From a virus: DNA of 30,840 nt. The DNA is taken from positions 1 to 30,840 of IMG/VR virus record IMGVR_UViG_3300045996_001123, one strand, 5' to 3'. The position numbers and the translations under genes are program-made. Below are positions 22,963-29,677 of this stretch, in pieces. A model generated the notes under the pieces. It was not told where the DNA came from and searched no databases. It was given only the letters and a program-made list of their open reading frames with translations. The first letter of the stretch is position 1; every line of letters starts with the position of its first letter.

Positions 22963-23985
22963 ATGGCGCTTCGATTCGTTGACTCCTTTGACCACTACGC
23001 TACTGCTGATCTTTTACAGAAGTGGTCCACTGTTGCGGGCGTTAGCCCAACCATTACGGCATCTGGACGGCGCAGTACCTCTTGTTTACGTATCACAGGC
23101 TCCAACAGCAGCAGCATTACTAAGACATTAGACTCTCAAGCGACCTGGGTGATTGGGTTTGCTTTGAATGTGTCCGCAGCCCCTAGTTCCGCGACTCAGT
23201 TGGTAGCCTGTTACGACGCGGGAACTGAGCACTTGCGACTTCGGCTGAATGTGGACGGAACGATTTCGGTATTGCGTGGTGGCTCTACCGTACTGAGCAC
23301 AAGTGCGTCGCCGATCACCTTCGCATCGTTTGGTTACTTGGAGTGGAAGTTCACTATCGACGATGCATCGGGCTCATATGAAGTGCGTTATAACGGTGCC
23401 ATGATCACCAATGGCAGCGGCGCTGACACGCGCAACGGTGCGAATGCGACAGCCAATCAGTTTCAACTTCGCGCAGCCGCTACACCGGGCGGAAATTTTG
23501 ACTTTGAGGATCTGTACATCCTCGACAGCACGGGATCTACGAACAACAATTTTCTCGGCGACGTTCGCGTGGATACCTATTTGCCTAACGGCAATGGCAA
23601 TAGTAGCCAGTTGGTGGGTTCAGACGCCGATAGCACCGACAACTACGCTTTAGTCGATGAGACACTCCAGAACGGCGACACCGACTATGTGCAATCGGCC
23701 ACCGTCAATAACAAAGATACTTACGCGTTCACCGACATGTCGCATACCCCAGCGAGCATTTTCGGTGTGCAAATAAACATGATTGCCAAGAAGGATGACT
23801 CGGGCACGCGATCGATCTGTTCAGTCACCCGGTCAGGCGGTTCCGATACCGACGGTGCGACTCAGGCGCTTAGTACATCGTATCTTTGCTATCGCGAAAT
23901 CAGGGAAACCGATCCTAACACTGCTGCCGCCTGGACCAGAGCAAACCTCAACAGCGCGGAGTTCGGCGTCAAGGTTGCGGCGTAA
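22963..23985 (+). CDS. Probable tail fibre / receptor-binding protein
   Basis: A 340-residue beta-rich protein. The first half (FVDSFDHYATADLLQKWST, GYLEWKFTIDDASGSYEVRYNG, FDFEDLYILDSTGSTNN) has the outline of a concanavalin/LamG-like jelly roll seen in phage fibre proteins. The second half starts NFLGDVRVDTYLPNGNG. It is Ser/Thr/Asn-rich throughout, as adhesive proteins often are. GAGG lies about 8 bases before ATG 22963. It follows the tail tip module and a partial terminator. Receptor binding is inferred from fold pattern and position. Confidence 0.72.
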   Translation: MALRFVDSFDHYATADLLQKWSTVAGVSPTITASGRRSTSCLRITGSNSSSITKTLDSQATWVIGFALNVSAAPSSATQLVACYDAGTEHLRLRLNVDGTISVLRGGSTVLSTSASPITFASFGYLEWKFTIDDASGSYEVRYNGAMITNGSGADTRNGANATANQFQLRAAATPGGNFDFEDLYILDSTGSTNNNFLGDVRVDTYLPNGNGNSSQLVGSDADSTDNYALVDETLQNGDTDYVQSATVNNKDTYAFTDMSHTPASIFGVQINMIAKKDDSGTRSICSVTRSGGSDTDGATQALSTSYLCYREIRETDPNTAAAWTRANLNSAEFGVKVAA

Positions 23986-24888
23986 ATGGCTTTTCCCTCC
24001 GTCGTCGCTCGGACGACTAGCGAACAAACGTCGGATGCCGATGGCTTCACCGTAGGACTTGGAGGGCCTTCTGCCGGCGAATTGATTGTCGCGATTGTAT
24101 CGGTCGATTACACCAATCTTGGGACCGCCGACTATCTCAAGTGGCAAGTTGATGAGGTTGTATCTGGAAAGAATTGGTGGTTGGCTGGAAAAGTACTCAG
24201 TAACAACGCCGTCATAGCGCTCGTTGCGATCAAAGTCGCGGCCGGCGGTGATGCACTCCGCCTGATGTTTCCGGATGGATCCCCGCAGCAAGCGTCGGCG
24301 ATTACTTTCCGAATCTCGGGACACGGTAGCTATGCGAGCGTCGCCTCTGCCATAGGGAACAGCACCAACGGTGATCCTCCCAACGTTGCTATAACGGGAT
24401 CGGCGCAGGATTGCTTGTTTATCGCTGCGCTTTGCACAGATGCCCAGGTCGTCGCGTCGGCTGCACCAGCCTCCTACGGGAATCTGACGACCAAGGCTGC
24501 AACAAATGCGGCGGGTGCATCGGTTTCGGTTGCTGACCGAAACTTGAATGCAGCCAGTGACAATCCGGGCACATTCACAAGTACGACCGAGCAGTGGGTT
24601 GCGTTTTCTATAGCGATCCCTGAGAACAACATAACGACGAATGTGCGCGCGACACAGGCGCCTGTCGAGGCTTTGTCACAGGTCAGCGCGAACGCTCGGA
24701 CTACACAGATCGCTGTGGAGGCTGTGACTTCAAACTCCTTGCACATGGTCGTTACACAGGCCGTCCTGGAAACGGTGACGCCGCAGACGCAGCGCCTGTA
24801 CGCGACCCAGGTCGTCCTGGAAGTGCTATCAGGAGACCCTGCCGTTTCGAACGCAAACAAATACAGGCAGATCCAGATCGCCTGCTGA
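23986..24888 (+). CDS. Fibre-like protein with C-terminal repeats
   Basis: A 300-residue protein starting directly after the previous stop. Residues 1-210 form a beta-rich domain (AFPSVVARTTSEQTS, TVGLGGPSAGELIVAIVSVDY). Residues about 220-285 hold four imperfect repeats of about 17-22 residues with the core (A/V/T)TQ-x-x-(V/L)E-(A/V/T)-(L/V): ATQAPVEAL, TTQIAVEAV, VTQAVLETV and ATQVVLEVL. Such repeats occur in phage tail proteins and probably form a beta stalk. The start has only weak ribosome-binding sequence, so it may rely on coupling. Function is inferred. Confidence 0.7.
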   Translation: MAFPSVVARTTSEQTSDADGFTVGLGGPSAGELIVAIVSVDYTNLGTADYLKWQVDEVVSGKNWWLAGKVLSNNAVIALVAIKVAAGGDALRLMFPDGSPQQASAITFRISGHGSYASVASAIGNSTNGDPPNVAITGSAQDCLFIAALCTDAQVVASAAPASYGNLTTKAATNAAGASVSVADRNLNAASDNPGTFTSTTEQWVAFSIAIPENNITTNVRATQAPVEALSQVSANARTTQIAVEAVTSNSLHMVVTQAVLETVTPQTQRLYATQVVLEVLSGDPAVSNANKYRQIQIAC

Positions 24889-24895
24889 CACCGTC

Positions 24896-25267
24896 ATGGA
24901 CAAGCCACCGCCTGACGATTTCGATCCTTACGAGAGGGAAGCAATGTTTGCAGTGAGTGGAGATAGCGCAGGGAGGCAATGGATCATGCAATTGCTGCAG
25001 GCCCTTATTCTTGCTGGCATAGTAGCGCTCTTCGGCATCATGTGGAGCTTCGCAAGCTCGTTTGCCGAAATTCGAGTGATGCTCAACGAAAGGGAGAAGC
25101 AGAATGCCAGAGACGTTGCCAGGTTCGAATCAGCCGACGCCCGTCACGACAACTCAGACTCCAGGCACGACACAGAACTCCGGGGACTCGATAGTCGCGT
25201 TACCACTCTTGAGCGAGCAGAAAGGGCCGATCAGCCTGACGCTTACGATCGACAAAAGCGTCGGTAA
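24896..25267 (+). CDS. TM plus coiled-coil protein, lysis region
   Basis: A 123-residue protein. An acidic N-terminus (PPPDDFDPYERE) precedes one transmembrane helix (about residues 30-52, WIMQLLQALILAGIVALFGIM), then a charged helical tail with heptad character (LNEREKQNARDVARFESADA, ELRGLDSRVTTLERAE). The form fits an inner-membrane spanin or a holin-associated protein. ATG 24896 keeps the DPYERE segment. The in-frame ATG at 24944 has the better ribosome-binding site (GAGGGAAG) and may be the true start. The last 164 bases overlap the next gene in another frame. Confidence 0.65.
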   Translation: MDKPPPDDFDPYEREAMFAVSGDSAGRQWIMQLLQALILAGIVALFGIMWSFASSFAEIRVMLNEREKQNARDVARFESADARHDNSDSRHDTELRGLDSRVTTLERAERADQPDAYDRQKRR

Positions 25268-25466
25268 GGTCGCGGCATGGGTCGTCGGGCTGGTTATCGC
25301 TTTAGCGATGCTGGTCGGCGCAGGTATCGTCATGTCAGCGTGGATGATCATTTCCTATCGCGAGATGGAGCGGGAAGTCCGGCTGCAGCGCCTTGAGACA
25401 GACGAGATGAACGTACGGCTTGAGATGGCGAAGATCCCCAAACACAAACCAGGAGACAGCCCGTGA
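25104..25466 (+). CDS. Overlapping TM plus coiled-coil protein
   Basis: A 120-residue protein read in a different frame across the end of the previous gene. The N-terminus is Pro/Thr/Asn-rich and probably disordered (GSNQPTPVTTTQTPGTT). Then come a membrane segment (about 57-84, AAWVVGLVIALAMLVGAGIV) and a charged helix (YREMEREVRLQRLETDEMNV). The AGGGAGAAG just upstream of ATG 25104 is a good ribosome-binding site and supports this start. No lipobox or Cys is present, so it is not an Rz1-type outer-membrane spanin. Function is unknown; a lysis role is inferred from context. Confidence 0.65.
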   Translation: MPETLPGSNQPTPVTTTQTPGTTQNSGDSIVALPLLSEQKGPISLTLTIDKSVGKVAAWVVGLVIALAMLVGAGIVMSAWMIISYREMEREVRLQRLETDEMNVRLEMAKIPKHKPGDSP

Positions 25467-25639
25467 GTCACAAGTCGGGACACGTGATCATTCAAGCAAT
25501 CAAGCCGCTTCCGGCAGTTACGCCCGAGCAGCGGCGCGTTCTGGAAGAGATCGAAGCGCGCAACGAATACAACCTGCAGGACCGCCTGTATCTGGGCTAT
25601 ATCGCTTCCAAGGTCGCGCCGTTGCCGGCCGGCGACTAG
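25463..25639 (+). CDS. 58-residue hypothetical protein, lysis region
   Basis: A short frame with GTG 25463 on the previous stop (GTGA) and a strong AGGAGA ribosome-binding site at about 25450-25455. The product begins MSHKSGHVIIQAIKPLPAV. It has a helical acidic middle (TPEQRRVLEEIEARNEY) and ends ASKVAPLPAGD. No signal or membrane segment. The translation signal makes it likely real; family not recognised. Confidence 0.6.
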   Translation: MSHKSGHVIIQAIKPLPAVTPEQRRVLEEIEARNEYNLQDRLYLGYIASKVAPLPAGD

Positions 25640-25648
25640 GCATGATCG

Positions 25649-26047
25649 ATGAGCGTCGAAGCCTGGATCGCCATCGCACTTGCGGTCTTAAGCCCGGCTG
25701 TGGCGTGGCTGATCCAATCGAAGCTCTTTGCGGAAAAGACTAGCGAATGGCGCCAGTCGGTGACCGAGCGCCTCGATCGTATTGAGAAGACCCAAGGTCT
25801 TTCCGATCTGGCGTCCTTTAAGGCCATGGACGCGCGCCGAGAAATGGACTGGGCCCAATGGCGCCACTCAGTTGATTTGCAACTCCTGGCGATCGTCAAG
25901 AGCTTTGCTGATTGGCGACACAACGACTACGCGCCCGAAGCCCGAGCTCAGTCTCGCGCCATTTCAACGATCGAAGAGCAGATCCGAAGCCTAGACAAAC
26001 GGATCGGTCACCTTGAGCGCAGGGTGTTCGACGGGAAGCATGACTGA
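25649..26047 (+). CDS. N-terminal TM, long coiled-coil protein
   Basis: A 132-residue protein with an N-terminal transmembrane anchor (about residues 4-22, EAWIAIALAVLSPAVAWLI) and a long helical, charged remainder with heptad-like spacing (SEWRQSVTERLDRIEKTQG and TIEEQIRSLDKRIGHLERR). This is the layout of an inner-membrane spanin: short cytoplasmic end, one TM, periplasmic coiled coil. The later lipoprotein gene (26893) is a possible outer-membrane partner. The assignment is by architecture only; many small phage membrane proteins share it. Confidence 0.6.
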   Translation: MSVEAWIAIALAVLSPAVAWLIQSKLFAEKTSEWRQSVTERLDRIEKTQGLSDLASFKAMDARREMDWAQWRHSVDLQLLAIVKSFADWRHNDYAPEARAQSRAISTIEEQIRSLDKRIGHLERRVFDGKHD

Positions 26048-26055
26048 GATGCGGC

Positions 26056-26574
26056 ATGACTAGAGACTATGGTCTTGACCCCGAGCAACTAGTCATCCAC
26101 GTCATCCGCCCGACCCTGCAATACATCGATCTTTGGTCACCCGCAGCAGGTGTTCTTGTTCTCGGCACTGGCTTGACCGAGAGCAAGTTGCGGTACGTCG
26201 ATCAGATCGACCAGACGAACAATCCGGGCCCAGCGTACGGAATTTTTCAGTGCGAAGAGCCGACACACAAGGATTATTGGGACAACTTCCTGCGCTTTCA
26301 GAATGGACTACGCGAGAAGTGCATCGCACTCGTGTCCCGACGAAGCGCACTGTTCCCGCCCGTCGGTGAGATCGTGTTCAACCTGGCTTATGCGGCGGCG
26401 ATGTGCCGCGTTCATTACCGGCGCGTAAAGGCACCGTTGCCAGACCGTCACGACGCGCTCGGCATGGCCGAGTACCACAAGCGGTACTACAACTCCATGG
26501 CCGGGAAAACCAACGTGAGCGAGTCCGTGAGGCACTTCGAGTTCGCAACCAAGCTGAGGATATTCGATGAGTGA
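26056..26574 (+). CDS. Lysozyme/transglycosylase-like protein, candidate endolysin
   Basis: A 172-residue protein. GTGLTESKLRYVDQID (E42) followed by NPGPAYGIFQCEEPTHKDY (about 56-74) resembles the ES...G.A.G..Q active-site pattern of SLT/goose-lysozyme-type enzymes, with E42 as candidate catalytic acid. EIVFNLAYAAAMCRVHYRRV (about 104-123) would be the next core helix, and the end has EYHKRYYNS, as in families that finish with a YN motif. No signal peptide is seen, so export would need a holin. Relatives in other phages are usually called hypothetical, so the endolysin role is inferred. It is the only cell-wall hydrolase candidate in this region apart from the tail NlpC peptidase. Confidence 0.55.
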   Translation: MTRDYGLDPEQLVIHVIRPTLQYIDLWSPAAGVLVLGTGLTESKLRYVDQIDQTNNPGPAYGIFQCEEPTHKDYWDNFLRFQNGLREKCIALVSRRSALFPPVGEIVFNLAYAAAMCRVHYRRVKAPLPDRHDALGMAEYHKRYYNSMAGKTNVSESVRHFEFATKLRIFDE

Positions 26575-26896
26575 CACACAACCGATTCTACCCGCCGAAC
26601 CATGGTACCGGAGCGAGGTGCAGGTACGAGCTGTGGTCGCGATCGCCGCTCAGCTCGTGTCGATCATCATTCGCATCGTTGGGCGATATACCGAGGTGAC
26701 GATCACCAGCGAGATGGTTGACGCCGTTGTCGCAGACCTGACTCAGGGTGTTGCTGTCGTGTTCGGCTTACTGGCCGTCACGAAACGGAGCAGGACCGAT
26801 GTCGCTCCACTCACTTTGACCAAGGAAGCTGCAGAAATTCGCAACGCTCAAAACCCGCCCATTCTGGGCGCTGATCCTACGAAGGAGAAATCATGA
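26567..26896 (+). CDS. Holin-like membrane protein
   Basis: A 109-residue protein. The N-terminus ILPAEPWYRSEVQVRAVVAIA leads into a hydrophobic helix (about residues 18-40). A second hydrophobic stretch spans about 52-70 (VADLTQGVAVVFGLLAVT), then a polar tail, KRSRTDVAPLTLTKEAAEIR. This 'WY+S.VQ... two TM ...PLTLT' pattern recurs in small phage proteins next to lysis genes. It overlaps the lysozyme-like gene by 8 bases and has GAGGA upstream. Holin activity is inferred from topology and neighbours. Confidence 0.6.
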   Translation: MSDTQPILPAEPWYRSEVQVRAVVAIAAQLVSIIIRIVGRYTEVTITSEMVDAVVADLTQGVAVVFGLLAVTKRSRTDVAPLTLTKEAAEIRNAQNPPILGADPTKEKS

Positions 26897-27207
26897 AGCT
26901 CAAGCTGTTGATCGTACCCTTAATACTGATTCTGACCGCGTGCGCATCGTTCGACGCCAGGCTCACGTCGGCTGCCGACATCCACGCCGCCACGACGCGC
27001 TCAGTGACCAGTGCGCTGGATGCTCACCTGATCTCGAGCACCGATGCCGAGGCGTATCAGGAGATTGCGATCAACTCCAGCTACATCCTGGATTCGGCGC
27101 GAGCCTTGAAGGACACCGACGTCCAGTCCGCTGAGGCTAAGTTGGATCTGGCGAACAAGCTGCTTATTGAGCTCCACAAGTATCTTCTGGAACAGGAGGG
27201 CAAGTGA
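26893..27207 (+). CDS. Small lipoprotein (possible outer-membrane spanin)
   Basis: A 104-residue lipoprotein. Signal peptide MKLKLLIVPLILILTACAS has an LTAC lipobox (Cys at 17), so the mature protein would be lipid-anchored, with Ala and Ser next (not Asp), consistent with outer-membrane sorting. The rest is helical (AEAYQEIAINSSYILDSARAL, then AKLDLANKLLIELHKYLLEQ). A strong AAGGAGA ribosome-binding site precedes the ATG, which overlaps the holin-like stop (ATGA). It is larger than typical Rz1 proteins and not proline-rich, so the spanin idea is tentative. Confidence 0.72.
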   Translation: MKLKLLIVPLILILTACASFDARLTSAADIHAATTRSVTSALDAHLISSTDAEAYQEIAINSSYILDSARALKDTDVQSAEAKLDLANKLLIELHKYLLEQEGK

Positions 27208-27413
27208 TGGATTCCCAAGACGTGGCGAAGGCGCTGACGATCACTCAGTTGGCACAGATGGGCGTGAGCTTGTTTACTGTTATCGCGAACGCTGCAGCAG
27301 CTGGCAAGGACTCTGTGACGCCGGAAGAACTCGCGGCTTCATTCGATGCAAAGGATGAAGCGTTGGTAGGCTTGGCCGCTGCGATCGCCAAAGCGAAGGC
27401 TGAAGGCCGCTAG
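27207..27413 (+). CDS. 68-residue protein at the end of the late operon
   Basis: Last + strand gene of the late region. ATG 27207 has an excellent AGGAGGG site six bases upstream (27194-27200) and overlaps the lipoprotein stop (TGATG). The product (MDSQDVAKALTITQLAQMGV...) is helical with an amphipathic first half (LFTVIANAAAAGKDS) and an Ala/Lys-rich end (AAAIAKAKAEG). VTPEELAASFDAKDEAL resembles helix-loop patterns but no known domain. Function unknown. Confidence 0.7.
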   Translation: MDSQDVAKALTITQLAQMGVSLFTVIANAAAAGKDSVTPEELAASFDAKDEALVGLAAAIAKAKAEGR

Positions 27414-27572
27414 TCAAGCCTCAGCGGTCTCATCTAGCTTCAGCAGGTGGGACTCAACGGCATTCTGTATGGCCTGCGCCAGATCGTTCTTTGCATCGTC
27501 GGGCGAGTCGTCCGGTAGAAAGTGGCCGGCGAGTTCGAGGCATAGCGGATCGAAGTTGTATTGACTGCTCAT
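27414..27572 (-). CDS. 52-residue acidic protein
   Basis: A short - strand frame whose stop directly abuts the end of the late operon. The product starts MSSQYNFDPLCLELAGHFLP. It continues with an acidic linker (DDSPDDAKNDLAQ), then a helix, IQNAVESHLLKLDE. The LA...IQ...E helical pattern resembles small phage proteins often found singly on the opposite strand. Ribosome-binding sequence is weak. It is unlike a shadow ORF because no + gene overlaps it. Function unknown. Confidence 0.55.
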   Translation of the reverse strand: MSSQYNFDPLCLELAGHFLPDDSPDDAKNDLAQAIQNAVESHLLKLDETAEA

Positions 27573-27690
27573 TTCTGTAGCACGCGAGTGGTCCGTCTCG
27601 ATGCGAATCTATCGATCGTTCAACCTAACATCAATGGGCCAAAGGGCAATGTTGATTGCTGCGGAGGCGGTGTCGAGGCGCGTTACACGC

Positions 27691-28053
27691 TTAGTCAGTC
27701 GGCAGCAGAATGAACCGAAGATCTCGGTAGATCCTCGCGAGTGATTTAAGCACTGGCTGCGATCCGAGCCCCATCGATCTGGCGATGTCTCGATGATTCA
27801 TGCCGGCCCGATGCTGCAAGTACATCGTACGTTGCGGCTCCTGTAGCGACTCGATGTAAGCGATTGCGTGCTTCCTTTGTTGTTCCGGCACGTCTTCGGG
27901 AGTCTGGGAAGACAGATCCTGCACCCGATCGATAAATTCGCGCGGATTCAGAGATTCGTTCTCGGCGACTTTCTGCAGGCTCTCAATCTCGGCGCTCGTG
28001 AGACCACCGTCACGCTTGGCGAGATCCTTGTTGTCTATGATGCTATGCGTCAT
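27691..28053 (-). CDS. Sigma-70 region 4-like regulator
   Basis: A 120-residue protein. The C-terminal half (about residues 66-112) reads like sigma-70 region 4 or a related helix-turn-helix: AYIESLQEPQRTMYLQHRAG, then MNHRDIARSMGLGSQPVLKSLARIYRDLR. The N-terminal 60 residues are acidic and helical (TSAEIESLQKVAENESLN). No region 2 is present, so it cannot be a complete sigma factor. It could be an anti-terminator-like or late-gene activator, or a repressor. GGAG lies six bases before the ATG. It is divergent from the XRE-type gene, sharing a 109-base intergenic region. Confidence 0.65.
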   Translation of the reverse strand: MTHSIIDNKDLAKRDGGLTSAEIESLQKVAENESLNPREFIDRVQDLSSQTPEDVPEQQRKHAIAYIESLQEPQRTMYLQHRAGMNHRDIARSMGLGSQPVLKSLARIYRDLRFILLPTD

Positions 28054-28162
28054 TGGCTGCTCCGTGCTCGTTGTCCCCGGCGAAGCGTAGCACTGTCACA
28101 GGTGCCCCTAATTTCGAGTATTACGTAGTCAGGCGCTATTCACGCGGCCTTTTGGGCTGCGC

Positions 28163-28393
28163 GTGAAGCAACGAAACGGACGGCGTTACAATAAGCTGAG
28201 AGCGATCCTGAAGGCTGCCAGGCTTGAGGCTGGCCTAACTCAGCGCGAACTGTCGGCGAAGCTCAGGCGCGATAAGAACTTCGCTCAGCTCGTCGAGTCG
28301 GGTGAGCGTGCGCTCGATGCGGTAGAGTTCATTGAATACGCGGAGATGGTGGATGTCGATCCGCGGGATGTCATCGACGAACTGATGAAATAA
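28163..28393 (+). CDS. XRE-family helix-turn-helix protein
   Basis: A 76-residue DNA-binding protein. The classic HTH runs from about residue 10 to 62: LRAILKAARLEAGLTQRELS, then AKLRRDKNFAQLVESGERAL, then VEFIEYAEMVDVDPRDVI. The recognition-helix segment is unusual: RRDKNFAQLVESGER replaces the common 'g.sqs.is.iE.G.r', but the spacing is right. Start is GTG 28163, the first start codon of the frame. It abuts the convergent gene at 28395. A local repressor or Cro-like role for the divergent promoter region is plausible but not shown. Confidence 0.75.
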   Translation: MKQRNGRRYNKLRAILKAARLEAGLTQRELSAKLRRDKNFAQLVESGERALDAVEFIEYAEMVDVDPRDVIDELMK

Positions 28394-28394
28394 G

Positions 28395-28586
28395 CTACCG
28401 TTCCTTGATGAACTTCTCGATCGCGGCGGCTCGGTCGCGCCATCGATCGGACTCGGCCATCGCATCCTTAGCGCCTTCAATGTCCCCGGTCTCGCCAAGG
28501 TAAAGGCAGCCGGCGGCCCAGCGTTCTTGCATATCGATGCAGCGGGCGAGCTCGGCGAAGATGGGCTGAATGTCCGGGGCAACCAT
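28395..28586 (-). CDS. 63-residue hypothetical protein
   Basis: A - strand protein, helical and charged (IQPIFAELARCIDMQERWAAG; ESDRWRDRAAAIEKFIKER). GGGAGG lies only one base from the ATG, so the true start is uncertain, though the frame is closed just upstream. The end is helical and Lys/Glu-rich. It follows the membrane-protein gene by six bases and is probably co-transcribed with it. No domain recognised. Confidence 0.5.
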   Translation of the reverse strand: MVAPDIQPIFAELARCIDMQERWAAGCLYLGETGDIEGAKDAMAESDRWRDRAAAIEKFIKER

Positions 28587-28592
28587 GCCTCC

Positions 28593-28841
28593 CTAACGAT
28601 CGGGGGCGGCCGGCGGTTCTGCTGATCCGTTTCGACGGGCATCAAGGTATTTGCAGTAAGTCGCCAACGAGTACAAGAGGCCCACAAGAACGAACAGCCC
28701 GGCGGCGAGTGCCTGAAGCCAAAGGCGACCATCCGCGGCCGCGATCGCAAACATCGCCAGCCCCTCGACGATTATCCAGCGAGTGGTCAACAATTCGCCT
28801 AAGGTAGCGAAAGCTCTTTTTATCATGTGGAACAACAGCAC
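28593..28841 (-). CDS. Small two-TM membrane protein
   Basis: An 82-residue protein with two hydrophobic segments (about residues 22-36, TTRWIIVEGLAMFAIAA, and 42-63, LQALAAGLFVLVGLLYSLATY). A short charged tail (CKYLDARRNGSAEPPAAPDR) follows. The first possible start is GTG 28841, and ATG 28826 (MIKRAFATLG) is an alternative; neither has a strong ribosome-binding site. It belongs to a run of small - strand accessory genes between the late operon and attP. Function unknown; superinfection or lysis-timing roles are only guesses. Confidence 0.55.
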   Translation of the reverse strand: MLLFHMIKRAFATLGELLTTRWIIVEGLAMFAIAAADGRLWLQALAAGLFVLVGLLYSLATYCKYLDARRNGSAEPPAAPDR

Positions 28842-29031
28842 GGTGTTTAGGTTGAGGAGGCCGGCCCGAAGACCGGCGTCCCCAAAAACGGATGAATCAG
28901 GGGGAGAGTGTTTTTCTTTGGTTTTACTCCAGGTGACGTCTTTCGACAGATACCGTCACTGACCGGTGGTGTGGCGCGAGTCACCCGTCGGGTTATATCC
29001 CCGTTATATCAGGGCGTGTGTTGTGCGATGA
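28842..29031. other. 190-base gap with a short repeat
   Basis: No gene seen. GTTATATC occurs twice, three bases apart (GTTATATCCCCGTTATATC, about 28997-29015). On the - strand this gives two GATATAAC -10-like boxes but no convincing -35, so a - strand promoter here is only possible. GCCGG/CCGGC near 28861-28878 forms a short weak hairpin. Confidence 0.35.
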
Positions 29032-29235
29032 CTAGCGGCCTTCGCCGACGATAAACTTGCCGTCGTTCTTCACAATGCCGATTGGGTTCTTGCATCGGTA
29101 TCCAGTGCCGGTGAACTCAACCTCGCAGCCAGCCGTCATCGCGATGGCCGTGCGCTCCAGGTCGGTCAGTTCCTCGGCCGACTTGTCTTTGCAGGACGTC
29201 GCGATATTGAACGCTCGTTCTAGCCACTCAAGCAT
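29032..29235 (-). CDS. 67-residue hypothetical protein
   Basis: A - strand protein beginning MLEWLERAFNIATSCKDKSA. Cysteines at about residues 15, 37 and 48 might bind metal, and the Gly/Lys-rich end (IGIVKNDGKFIVGEGR) is beta-like. Two adjacent ATGs exist (29238, 29235). AGGAG placed 7 bases from 29235 favours the second. The ribosome-binding site begins at the stop of the upstream gene, so the two are translationally linked. No known family. Confidence 0.6.
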   Translation of the reverse strand: MLEWLERAFNIATSCKDKSAEELTDLERTAIAMTAGCEVEFTGTGYRCKNPIGIVKNDGKFIVGEGR

Positions 29236-29249
29236 CATCCCTCTCCTGA

Positions 29250-29459
29250 TCAGAAGCTCCCGCCGAAGACATCAATCTTCTTGATGCGGGCGGATACCTC
29301 GATGGCTCGCTGAACCGTGCGGGCATCGAAGCATTGGACAGATGTGGGATCGGTTTTGAACTCGGCCGCGATCACGTCCAGCAGCTGCACCGCCTCCCGG
29401 CGAAGCGCCCACAGTTCCTCAACGTCGCGCTGAGCCCTTGGTGTCAATTGCGCTCTCAT
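29250..29459 (-). CDS. 69-residue helical hypothetical protein
   Basis: A - strand protein starting MRAQLTPRAQRDVEELWALR. It is helical and mostly charged (LRREAVQLLDVIAAEFKTDP; RTVQRAIEVSARIKKIDVF). GGAGA lies 7 bases before the ATG. It is the first gene of the small - strand operon and lies just left of the attP region, so integration next to it would not break it. No domain recognised. Confidence 0.6.
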   Translation of the reverse strand: MRAQLTPRAQRDVEELWALRREAVQLLDVIAAEFKTDPTSVQCFDARTVQRAIEVSARIKKIDVFGGSF

Positions 29460-29490
29460 CGAGCTTCTCCGTTCAGAGGAAACGCTCCGG

Positions 29491-29519
29491 ATTTTGGACA
29501 GATCGCTGGATTTTGGACA
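29491..29519 (+). repeat. Left arm-type repeats beside attP
   Basis: ATTTTGGACA occurs at 29491-29500 and again at 29510-29519, 19 bases apart, each preceded by GG. They lie about 60-90 bases left of the tRNA-derived core and match the right-side copies at 29678-29687 and 29741-29750. They are probable integrase arm-binding sites. Confidence 0.7.
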
Positions 29520-29577
29520 ATCGTGAGATTCGCATCTCCAATGAAGTGTCGTAACTGCTTGTTGATGTTATTCATTT

Positions 29578-29627
29578 TGGCGCCCCCGGCCGGAGTTGAA
29601 CCGACGACCTACCGCTTAGGAGGCGGT
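29578..29627 (-). other. attP: attP core: 3' half of tRNA-Arg(CCU)
   Basis: Read on the - strand, this is a perfect tRNA 3' half. It has a 5-bp anticodon stem ACCGC/GCGGT with loop CTCCTAA (anticodon CCT, tRNA-Arg), variable loop AGGTC, T-stem GTCGG/CCGGC with loop TTCAACT, acceptor strand CGGGGGC, discriminator G and encoded CCA (29578-29580). Upstream (29628 on), no D-arm or 5' acceptor strand is found, so this is not an intact tRNA. Many temperate phages recombine in such a segment and restore the host tRNA on integration. The adjacent integrase and flanking repeats support this reading. Confidence 0.85.
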
Positions 29628-29677
29628 TCCTCGTTTGGTTGTAAGTTGTTGGTTGAAAGAAATAAATAACAAACACG

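Noticed and set aside
28235-28750. A 171-codon - strand frame across the XRE gene and small - strand genes
   Set aside because: It overlaps a recognisable HTH gene and two better-supported small genes, and its composition (Arg/Pro/Ser-rich) is typical of shadow frames.
29578-29660. A complete tRNA-Arg gene
   Set aside because: Only the anticodon arm, T arm and acceptor 3' strand are present. Upstream sequence on the - strand has no D-arm and no strand complementary to the acceptor, so it is an attachment core.
29334-29669. A 111-codon + strand frame across the att core
   Set aside because: Its APPAGVEPTTYRLGGGSSF stretch is the well-known false translation of a tRNA 3' half on the opposite strand, and it also overlaps the end of a real - strand gene.
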